Below, piece after piece: positions 1-7,028 of a DNA stretch of 64,000 nucleotides; the first letter of the stretch is position 1, and each line of letters starts with the position of its first letter. Both the position numbers and the translations under genes were made by a program. The notes beneath the pieces were generated by a model, which did no database searches, was not told where the DNA came from, and was given only the letters and a program-made list of their open reading frames with translations. Where the stretch lies: assembly GCA_963830385.1 (NCBI GenBank), contig CAWHMD010000009.1:372001-436000 (forward strand), read 5' to 3'. The DNA is from Bog-532 sp963830385 (lineage in GTDB: Bacteria; Actinomycetota; Actinomycetes; Streptosporangiales; Streptosporangiaceae).

Positions 1-30
1 TCGGGCGACCGGAGGGCACCTGCTCACAGC

Positions 31-92
31 GCAGCCAGGTCACGCCTGGCTGCGGACCGTCTGGCTTCCCCCCCCAGCCGGACGGTCCGCAG
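31..92. repeat. Two overlapping, mutually exclusive hairpins
   Basis: Arms 31-39 and 45-53 pair perfectly over 9 bases. A second, longer hairpin pairs 50-66 with 76-92 over 17 bases with one G-T type mismatch, around a loop of one T and eight Cs. Bases 50-53 are used by both, so the two structures exclude each other, as in attenuators. No U-run follows, so a simple intrinsic terminator is not evident. Confidence 0.5.
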
Positions 93-389
93 CCCGTCGT
101 GCCCGTGCCGAGGCGACGCTGACGCAGGCGCCTTCTGGTCGGCGAGCACAGCTCGGCCGCCGCCGCCCTGCCACAGATGCCCGCCCGGCCTTGCCGCCGG
201 CGGGCATCAGCCGTTCAACGGCCCTCCCGTTTACCCAAAAACCCCAGGTCAGCTCGGCATTTTCCGGTCTCCGGCTTAGCTGAAATAAATGGAATCGCCG
301 CACAGATCGCTTTATTGAAAGGGCCTCACCAGCCAGAGTGAACTGCGGCAACCGCGGACTGCCTCCTGCGACGGCCGCGACCGCATAAC

Positions 390-484
390 CGCGGGGAGCC
401 AAACCCCGCGTCACTCAGATAATCCCAGGTCACAGGGTTCCTTCCCCGCGAACAATGGGTTGTCGCGGGCCTCGGGCCCCCGAG
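390..484. repeat. Cluster of three consecutive hairpins
   Basis: Perfect 7-base arms lie at 390-396 and 404-410. A 10-base-pair stem with one bulged A spans 445-469 (arms beginning CCCGCG and ending CGCGGG). A perfect 6-base stem with a two-base loop lies at 471-484. Three stems within 95 bases, outside any gene, suggest a structured transcript, but no known RNA family was recognised. Confidence 0.45.
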
Positions 485-496
485 CCCAATGAGTCT

Positions 497-574
497 CTGT
501 GCTCTGCGGAGTCTCGCTGGCGCTCCACAAGGCCCTTCGCCACGTAGTTCCTGTGCTCTGCGGCGTCTCACGCT
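497..574. repeat. Short direct repeat pair
   Basis: The string CTGTGCTCTGCGG followed by one variable base and GTCTC occurs at 497 and again at 551. The second copy has one extra A before CGCT. The start-to-start distance is 54 bases. The flanks diverge, so this is a short duplication and not a long tandem array. Confidence 0.5.
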
Positions 575-774
575 GTCCCCACGGAGCGCCACGCCCGCCG
601 AGCCTTCGTCTCCGAAGTTCCCCAGGCCCCCACCGGTCGCTGATATCCCACAGACCCCGGGAGCAGCGGTTCAAGCCCTCATCGCTGAAAACTCGGGCCT
701 CACCAGGCCTTTCCGTCTCACGTGAACTCCTGGCCCGGGAGAGAACTCGCGGCCCGCCCGTGCAATCCCATAAA

Positions 775-905
775 CGGGTCTATCAGGTAAAACGTTTTTG
801 TGAATCACGAAAAGCGGAATGTGATTTTACTTGGCTGATAATTGTCGTGAGCAACGGGAAAGCCTGTTTACGCACAGTGATTTCAGCCTGAATAAATACA
901 GTTGC
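775..905. other. AT-rich block upstream of serpin
   Basis: This stretch is markedly richer in A and T than everything around it, with runs such as AAAACGTTTTTG and TGAATAAATACAG. It contains a 9-base palindrome, GTGA-A-TCAC, at 800-808, flanked by T and A runs. It could be a promoter or operator zone for the serpin about 100-200 bases downstream, or a fragment of foreign DNA. Confidence 0.35.
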
Positions 906-1004
906 TGGCGATAGGGCATAGAGCCGTTGGCGTTACACCCCGTCCGCCGGCCGGAGTGCGCGGCGGGCGTGGTCTGATGGGACCGAGCAGCGGAGGAGGG
1001 TGGC

Positions 1005-2222
1005 ATGACCCACGATCCGGTGACCGAAAAGGCGGCCGCGCCGCGTCCGGGCGCGGCGGCCGCGGCCGATGCGTTCGGTGCCGACCTGTACCGGCAGCTC
1101 GGCGCGGACGGGCAGAACCTGGTGTTCTCCCCGGCCAGCATCGCGGCCGCCCTGCAGCTGGCCCTGCTCGGGGCCCGCGGGAGCACCGCCAGCCAGCTGG
1201 TAGCGGCCCTGCACCTCGGCGCGCCCGGCCGCCCGGCCGCGGCCGCCGAGGACGGCCTTCGGCTGCTGTCCGGCGTGATCCAGGCGGCCAGCCAGGACCC
1301 GGACGGCGACACGACCCTGCGGGCCCCCAACACCTTGTGGCTCCAGGCCGGGCTGCCGCTGGAGCCCAGCTTCAGCCACCAGGTCCGGGACGGGGCGGCG
1401 GCCGCCGTCGTGCGGGAGGAGGACTTCCGCGGCGCTCCGCGGCAGGCCCGGGCCGCGATCAACGAGCTCATCGCCGACCAGACGGCGGGCAAGATCACCG
1501 ACCTGCTGGGCCAGGACGCGGTGACCGCCGACACCCGGCTGGTGCTGGCCAACGCCGTGTACCTCAAGGCGCGCTGGTCGTCCCCGTTCACCGCTAACGC
1601 CACCCGGGACGCCCCGTTCCACCCCGGCGACGGCGCCGACCCGATCACCGTCTCGATGATGCACCGCACCGGGAGCCTGCCCTACCTGCGCGGCGACGGC
1701 TACCAGGCGGTGCTGCTGCCCTACAAGGGCCAGTCGGCCGGCGCCGCGCTGGCGATGGCGATCGTGCTGCCGGACGGCCCCCTGGCCGGGCTGGCCCAGT
1801 CCGGGCTGGCCCAGTCCGGGCTGGCACCGTCCGGGCTGGGCCCGCTGCTGGCCGGCGCCGGCCAGCAGAGCGTGGCGCTGGCGCTGCCCAAGTTCCGCCA
1901 GCGGACCCGGGCGGCGCTGATCCCGGTGCTCCGCCGCCTCGGCGTCCACGACGCCTTCACCGACGCCGCCGACTTCAGCGGCATCACCACCGCCGAGCGG
2001 CTGCTCATCAACGCGGTCGTGCACCAGGCCTACATCGACGTGGACGAGCAGGGCACCGAGGCCGCCGCCGCGACCGCGATCGGGATGCGGCCGATGGCGC
2101 TGCGCCGTGGCCCCGAGCCGATCCCGTTCACCGTCGACCGGCCGTTCCTGTTCGCGATCGTCGACACCGTTACCGGCCTGCCGCTGTTCCTCGGCCAGGT
2201 CGCCCGCCCCGCCACCAGCTGA
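1005..2222 (+). CDS. Serpin family protease inhibitor
   Basis: A 405-residue protein with serpin features along its length, close to the usual serpin core size. The early NLVFSPASIAAALQLAL block, the TRLVLANAVYLKARW strand and the C-terminal PFLFAIVDTVTGLPLFLGQ block are all typical. The hinge, E348-Q-G-T-E-A-A-A-A-T, has the small residues that inhibitory serpins need for loop insertion. Counting from P17 (E348) places P2 at Pro363, P1 at Met364 and P1' at Ala365. No signal peptide is visible, so it is probably cytoplasmic. A GLAQS-type pentapeptide repeat occupies residues 262-281. The ATG has a strong GGAGGAGGG ribosome site. Family assignment is firm; the target protease is unknown. Confidence 0.93.
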   Translation: MTHDPVTEKAAAPRPGAAAAADAFGADLYRQLGADGQNLVFSPASIAAALQLALLGARGSTASQLVAALHLGAPGRPAAAAEDGLRLLSGVIQAASQDPDGDTTLRAPNTLWLQAGLPLEPSFSHQVRDGAAAAVVREEDFRGAPRQARAAINELIADQTAGKITDLLGQDAVTADTRLVLANAVYLKARWSSPFTANATRDAPFHPGDGADPITVSMMHRTGSLPYLRGDGYQAVLLPYKGQSAGAALAMAIVLPDGPLAGLAQSGLAQSGLAPSGLGPLLAGAGQQSVALALPKFRQRTRAALIPVLRRLGVHDAFTDAADFSGITTAERLLINAVVHQAYIDVDEQGTEAAAATAIGMRPMALRRGPEPIPFTVDRPFLFAIVDTVTGLPLFLGQVARPATS

Positions 2223-2231
2223 CCGCTGTCC

Positions 2232-2376
2232 ATGACCTGGCTGACCACCGCCGACGCCGGCCCGTTCTCCGCCGCGGCCGGCGACTACCTGGCGGCCCAG
2301 CAACGCGCTTTATCAGCGGCTTGGCTACCAGCCGGCCTCGGACCGCCTGCTGCTGTCGTTCCCGGCCACGTCTGAG
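2232..2376 (+). pseudogene. Remnant of a GNAT acetyltransferase (middle deleted)
   Basis: Translation from the ATG at 2232 begins MTWLTTADAGPFSAAAGDYL, which looks like the start of an actinobacterial GNAT acetyltransferase. After about 24 codons the frame is lost, and the next frame reads SNALYQRLGYQPASDRLLLSF, which is a typical GNAT C-terminal beta-strand and acetyl-CoA site block. The central region of more than 150 residues is missing. I infer an internal deletion plus frame change; the remnant is not functional as an enzyme. Confidence 0.6.
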
Positions 2377-2494
2377 TCCCGTGTGGCTAGCGTCATCCCT
2401 GCGACCTGGGAGGTAGTCGAACTGTCATGTTCACGTCGCCTCCGTGTGGGAAAGAGGGGTTAGTCGCCGTGACTGACAGCAAGGGAGCTTTGGT

Positions 2495-3988
2495 ATGGCA
2501 CAGCCCGCCCGACCGGCCGGGACCAGCGTGCTCAGCGCGCTGGACGGCCAGAAATCCACCGCCTTCTTGTTCCGGCTGACGCTGCTGGCCACGCTGGGCG
2601 GGTTCCTGTTCGGCTATGACACGTCCAACATCGGGTCGGCCCTGAACTTCGTGCCCTACAACCTGAAGGGGCTGGCCGAGGGCTACCTGGTCTCGGGTGC
2701 CTCGCTGGGCGCGGCGGCCGGCGCGATCCTGGCCGGGCCCCTGGCTGACCGGTACGGCCGCAAGGTCCTGCTCATCGTGGATGCTGGCATTTACGCGGTG
2801 GGCTCCATCCTGTCCGCGATTACGCCCGACGCCGCCGTGCTGCTGATCGCGCGCACGCTGATCGGCCTGGCCATCGGGGCCGACTCGGCCATCGCCACCG
2901 CCTACATCGCCGAATACGCACCCAAGGACCGGCGCGGCGGGCTGTCGCTGCTGCAGCAGTGGATGATCACGGTTGGCATCCTGGTCGCCTACCTCATCGC
3001 CCTGCTCATCTTCGGGGTCTGGCCCAATTCCGCCGCCTCGGTCGGCTGGCGGCTGGTCCTCGGCCTGGGCGCGGTGCCCGCGCTGCTCGGCCTGGCCCTG
3101 CGCACCACCATGCCGGAGTCGCCGCGCTGGCTGCTGCGGCACGGCAAGTACGATCAGCTCCGCTCCGCCCTGAGCATCCTCGGGGTCAAGGACGTCAGCG
3201 ACGCGGACATCGAGGTCGCCGCCCAGACCATCGAGAAGGTCGAGGGTGGCGGAAGCAAGGAGCAGCGCCGCCGGAACTGGACCCCGGGCGTGCGGCGGGC
3301 CCTGGTCGTGGTCTGCGTGTTCTTCATCTTCCAGCAGATCACCGGCATCAACGTGCCGCTCTACTACGGGCCGCACCTGCTCGGGCCGATCTTCGCCGGG
3401 AGCCACGCCACGCTGGTCAAGACCACCGTGGCCGGCGTGGAAGTGACCGCGATCATGACCGCCGTCAACGTGGCCGCGACCTACCTCGGCTTCCGCTGGA
3501 TCGACAAGTTCGGGCGTCGCAAGCTCTCCATGGGCGGCTACACCGGCATGATCGTGTTCGCACTGATCGCGGCGGCGGGCCTGGCCTTCACGTCCGGCAC
3601 GTTCCGGCTCGTGGTCATCATGGTGGGCCTGGACGGCTTCATCGCCTCGTTCGCCGTCGGCGTCGGCGGCACCGGCTGGACCCTGCAGGGGGAGGTGTTC
3701 CCCACCGCAGTCCGCGGCCAGGCGGCCGCCTTCGCCGCGATGATCGACTGGCTGGCCAACTTCCTGATCATTGAGATCTTCCCGGTCAGCCAGAACGCGA
3801 TCAGCCTGGGCGGCGTGCTGGTGGTCTTCGCCGGCCTGTGCGCGCTGGCCATCGTGTTCATCTGGAAGTTCCTGCCCGAGACCAAGGGGCTGCCGGTCGA
3901 GGACATCATCCAGCTGTTCGACGAGCAGGCACATAAGGGCCCGCTGGGCGGTGCCGGGCCGGCCCCCACCCCGGCCACCAGCCACTAG
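2495..3988 (+). CDS. MFS sugar-porter family permease
   Basis: A 497-residue membrane protein with twelve expected helices and the full set of sugar-porter signatures: GFLFGYD in helix 1, DRYGRK in the loop after helix 2, RTLIGLAIG, PESPRWLL before the central loop, FQQITGIN in helix 7, DKFGRRK and the closing PETKG. Members move hexoses, pentoses or polyols, usually with protons. The substrate cannot be read from sequence. The ATG has a GGGAG ribosome site. It runs toward a secreted family 3 glycosidase and shares a terminator with it, so import of a sugar released outside the cell is a reasonable inference. Confidence 0.92.
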   Translation: MAQPARPAGTSVLSALDGQKSTAFLFRLTLLATLGGFLFGYDTSNIGSALNFVPYNLKGLAEGYLVSGASLGAAAGAILAGPLADRYGRKVLLIVDAGIYAVGSILSAITPDAAVLLIARTLIGLAIGADSAIATAYIAEYAPKDRRGGLSLLQQWMITVGILVAYLIALLIFGVWPNSAASVGWRLVLGLGAVPALLGLALRTTMPESPRWLLRHGKYDQLRSALSILGVKDVSDADIEVAAQTIEKVEGGGSKEQRRRNWTPGVRRALVVVCVFFIFQQITGINVPLYYGPHLLGPIFAGSHATLVKTTVAGVEVTAIMTAVNVAATYLGFRWIDKFGRRKLSMGGYTGMIVFALIAAAGLAFTSGTFRLVVIMVGLDGFIASFAVGVGGTGWTLQGEVFPTAVRGQAAAFAAMIDWLANFLIIEIFPVSQNAISLGGVLVVFAGLCALAIVFIWKFLPETKGLPVEDIIQLFDEQAHKGPLGGAGPAPTPATSH

Positions 3989-4003
3989 GGTTCACCACGA
4001 CGT

Positions 4004-4041
4004 GAAGAGGCCGGTGCCACCCGAGCGGCACCGGCCTCTTC
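4004..4041. terminator. Bidirectional terminator between convergent genes
   Basis: A perfect 15-base stem (4004-4018 with 4027-4041) closes an 8-base loop. It sits between the stop codons of the permease on the plus strand and the glycosidase on the minus strand. Short pyrimidine-rich stretches follow on both sides. Location and perfect symmetry support a shared terminator. Confidence 0.8.
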
Positions 4042-4054
4042 GGCTATCCGGAGA

Positions 4055-6886
4055 TCACCCGCCGACGGTCACACTCACCCCCGCCTCCCGGCTGTCCGAC
4101 CCGCCCAGGTCAGCGGTGGCGTGCACGACCTGGCTGGTGCTGGGCGCGTACGACGGGGGCGTCACGGTGAACGTGGCCGACGGCGCCTGCCCCGGCCGCA
4201 CCACGCCGAACACCGCCGAACCGGAGGACGGCCGGGCCGTCCAGCCCTGGGGCAGCTGCAGCGAGAGACGCACACCGTACAGCGTCTGGGTCCCGGCCGC
4301 GGTCAATGTGGCCTTGACCGTGAACGGCTTCCCGGCCGTGACCGTGCTGGGCGCGCTGACCGACACCTGGCGGGCGCCGGGGGTGGCCGTGACCAGGAAT
4401 CCGCCCTGTAGCGGCAGGTTGGCCCGGGCCGACGAGTCGCCCACGTACACCTGGTAGGCGCCCGCGGACTGGCTCCAGCCGCCGCCGGTGGCGCTGGCTC
4501 CAGGTGCCGACGGGTCGAACCACGACAGGTCGGACGGGGTCAGCGTGAACCGCACCCGTTCGGACTGGCCGGGCCGCAGGTTGACCCGATCGAAGCCCTT
4601 GAGCTGGCGCGGCGGCTCGCCGGCCGAGGCCGGATCGGTGACGTACAGCTGAGCCACGTCGGTGCCGGACCGGTCCCCGGTGTTGGTCACGGTCGCGGTC
4701 ACCTGGACGTCCTGGGTGCCGGTAGCCACCGGGGTTACCCGCAGGCCGCTGTACCGGAACGAGGTGTAGGACAGGCCGTACCCGAACGGGAACAGCGGCT
4801 GAATGTCCTTGGCGTTGTACCACCGGTAGCCCACGTCCAGGCCTTCGGAGTACTGGACCGTGGTGCCGTTGCCCGGGAACTGGGCCGTGGTCGAGGCCGG
4901 GACCTGGGATAGGTCCTTCGGGAACGTGACCGGCAGGTGGCCGCTCGGATCGGTCCGGCCGAACAGCACGCTGGCCAGCGCGGTGCCGCTGGACTGGCCC
5001 GGGTACCAGGCGTCGACGACGCCAGCGACCTGGCTCAGCCACGGCATGGCGACCGGGGCGCCCGCGTTGATCACGACGACCGTGTGCGGGTTGGCCGCCG
5101 CCACCGCCGCGATCAGCTCGTCCTGCGCCGACGGCAGGTTGAGGCTGAGCCGGTCGGTCGCCTCGGACTCGGTGTCGTCGGAGACCACCACCACGGCGGT
5201 CTTGGCCGACTTGGCCGCGGCCGCGGCGGCCGAAATGCCGGGCGCCAGCGCCGACGGGGTGCCCCAGGTCAGCGCGGACGACGAGCCCGAGATAGCCAGC
5301 GTATAGGTCTGCCCGGCGGTCAGGTTCACCGCCACCGAGTAGGTGTGCACCGGCGGAGTGCTCGGGTTGTCGAGGATCTGCTTGCCGTTCAGGGTCAGGT
5401 AGGTGGGCGTGTAGCAGCCGCAGTCGTTGGTGATGGCCAGCACGTAGGTGCCGGTCTCGGGTGCGGTCAGCGTCCCGGTGTAGGTGCCGCCGAACGGAGT
5501 CGGCGCGTACGCGGGCGACAGGTTCGCGGCCGGGATGGCCGGCAGCGAGGTGTCGGTCGGCAGCCCCTGGGTGTAGCTGACCGGGGTGCCGGATCCGGCC
5601 GCAGCCTGGATGCCCTGCAGCGGGCTGACCGTGGCCGACGGGAGCACGGCCGCGCTACCGCCGCCGCCGTAGGTCACCTGGGCCGACGCGGCCGGGCCGA
5701 TCACCGCCACGCCGGAACCACCACTGGCCAGCGGCAGCACCGAGCCGGAGTTCTTCAGCAGCGTGGTCCCGGTCTCGGCCACGTCCGTGCCGACCGCCTG
5801 GTGGGCGGGGGTGGTCACCGGGGTGGACGTGGTGCCGGTCAGCGGCTTGGCGATCAGGTTGAAGCGGAACATCTCGGTCAGGATCCGCTGCACCATCGTG
5901 TTCAGCACGGACCGGGGGATGGATCCGTTCTCGACCGCGGTCTGCAGGGTGGCACCGAAGTAGTCGCTGAACGGCTGCTCCTGGTCGGTGCCGTCCACCG
6001 CACCGTCGACGTTGTGCAGCGCGCCGTAGTCCGAGGTCACGAAGCCGGGGAAGTTCCAGGCGTCGCGCAGCATGGTGGTCTCGAGGAACTTGTTGTTGCA
6101 GGCGAAGTCGCCGTTGATCACCGCGTACGAGCACATGACCGAGGCCGCCTGGGACTGCTGCACCGCGGCCTGGAAGGCCGGCAGGTAGATCTCCTGCAGG
6201 GTGCGGCTGTCGATGATGACGTCGTCCTGCGCGGTGTTCCGGTAGGTCTCCTGGTTGTAGACGGCATAGTGCTTGACCTGGTCCATCTCACCGGTGCTCT
6301 GCAGGCCGTCGATCTCGCTGACCGCCAGCGACCCGTTCAGGTACGGGTCCTCGGTGTAGGTCTCGAACGAGCGGCCCCAGCGCGGGTCCCGGTCGATGTT
6401 GATCGTCGGCCCCAGGTTGACCGCGGCCCCCTTGCCGACCTCCTCGTTCCCGACGACCTGGCCGTACTGGCTGGCCAGCGACGGGTCGAACGTTGCCGCC
6501 AGCGCGACCCCGGCCGGCAGCTCGGTCACCCCGGTCAGGCCGTCGGCCACGCCGTTCGGGCCGTCTTCCTCACCCAGGCTGGGGATACAGAGGCTGGGGA
6601 TGCCGGCCATGTAGAACACGTACGGGTTGGTGGTGCCCTGGCCTTCCACCATCGTGATCTCGTTGGGGATGGTCATCTGGGCCATGACCTGGGCCACCCG
6701 CTGGGCGATCGGCGCGCGCGAGCTGACCCACGGGCAGGAGGCGGCGGCCGCGCCCCGGGCGGGGTGGGCGGCCTCGGCGGGGCTGCTGGTGGCCGCTCCG
6801 GCCGGCACCGCCAGCAGCGCGGCTCCGGCTGCGGCAACTAGAACCACGGCCGCCCGGATGGGACGATGAGTTAAGAAATTGGACAT
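4055..6886 (-). CDS. Secreted glycoside hydrolase family 3 beta-glycosidase
   Basis: The start at 6886 has GGAGG seven bases upstream and gives 943 residues beginning with a signal peptide (MSNFLTHRP, a hydrophobic stretch, then AGA). Domain order is the GH3 barrel, with GPTINIDRDPRWGRSFE and a SDYG motif whose Asp286 is the likely nucleophile; the GH3 C-terminal sandwich, with the SEATDRLSLNLP acid/base region; a PA14-like insert near residues 465-525 (GTYTGTLTAPETGTYVLAI); a fibronectin-like domain (PRQLKGFDRV); and a C-terminal NEW3-like domain. The enzyme should act outside the cell on beta-glucosides or beta-xylosides. PA14-bearing GH3 enzymes vary in specificity, so the substrate is uncertain. 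Confidence 0.9.
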   Translation of the reverse strand: MSNFLTHRPIRAAVVLVAAAGAALLAVPAGAATSSPAEAAHPARGAAAASCPWVSSRAPIAQRVAQVMAQMTIPNEITMVEGQGTTNPYVFYMAGIPSLCIPSLGEEDGPNGVADGLTGVTELPAGVALAATFDPSLASQYGQVVGNEEVGKGAAVNLGPTINIDRDPRWGRSFETYTEDPYLNGSLAVSEIDGLQSTGEMDQVKHYAVYNQETYRNTAQDDVIIDSRTLQEIYLPAFQAAVQQSQAASVMCSYAVINGDFACNNKFLETTMLRDAWNFPGFVTSDYGALHNVDGAVDGTDQEQPFSDYFGATLQTAVENGSIPRSVLNTMVQRILTEMFRFNLIAKPLTGTTSTPVTTPAHQAVGTDVAETGTTLLKNSGSVLPLASGGSGVAVIGPAASAQVTYGGGGSAAVLPSATVSPLQGIQAAAGSGTPVSYTQGLPTDTSLPAIPAANLSPAYAPTPFGGTYTGTLTAPETGTYVLAITNDCGCYTPTYLTLNGKQILDNPSTPPVHTYSVAVNLTAGQTYTLAISGSSSALTWGTPSALAPGISAAAAAAKSAKTAVVVVSDDTESEATDRLSLNLPSAQDELIAAVAAANPHTVVVINAGAPVAMPWLSQVAGVVDAWYPGQSSGTALASVLFGRTDPSGHLPVTFPKDLSQVPASTTAQFPGNGTTVQYSEGLDVGYRWYNAKDIQPLFPFGYGLSYTSFRYSGLRVTPVATGTQDVQVTATVTNTGDRSGTDVAQLYVTDPASAGEPPRQLKGFDRVNLRPGQSERVRFTLTPSDLSWFDPSAPGASATGGGWSQSAGAYQVYVGDSSARANLPLQGGFLVTATPGARQVSVSAPSTVTAGKPFTVKATLTAAGTQTLYGVRLSLQLPQGWTARPSSGSAVFGVVRPGQAPSATFTVTPPSYAPSTSQVVHATADLGGSDSREAGVSVTVGG

Positions 6887-7028
6887 ATCGCCACCTCCAA
6901 ATGTCCACAAGCTAACACTCAAACAATCAGAAAAGAAGACGCGAGGCAGTGCCGCCGCGTCGCGGGCGCGGAGCAATTAGGCTCCTGATCCCGCGCCCGC
7001 TTCATCCAGCAACAAGAAAGCGACCATC

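Larger units (their letters stand above)
1..1004. other. Non-coding, hairpin-rich leading region
   Basis: No open frame here has a ribosome site, a recognisable domain or a believable protein composition, so I call no gene. The stretch holds many perfect or nearly perfect hairpins (31-53, 50-92, 176-208, 390-410, 445-469, 471-484), short direct repeats (497-517 and 551-574) and an unusually AT-rich block at about 775-905. The serpin ribosome site lies at its right end. It may be a long regulatory leader, a decayed mobile element or a structured RNA; the sequence alone does not decide. Confidence 0.5.

Noticed and set aside
497..574. CRISPR array in the leading region
   Set aside because: Only two imperfect short copies are present, with no regular spacers and no cas genes.
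933..2303. Very long open frames on the strand opposite to known genes (for example here, at 2393-3985, 27906-30509 and 37624-40185)
   Set aside because: They mirror real genes with strong third-position GC bias, have Arg/Gly/Pro/Ala-rich low-complexity translations and no domains or ribosome sites.
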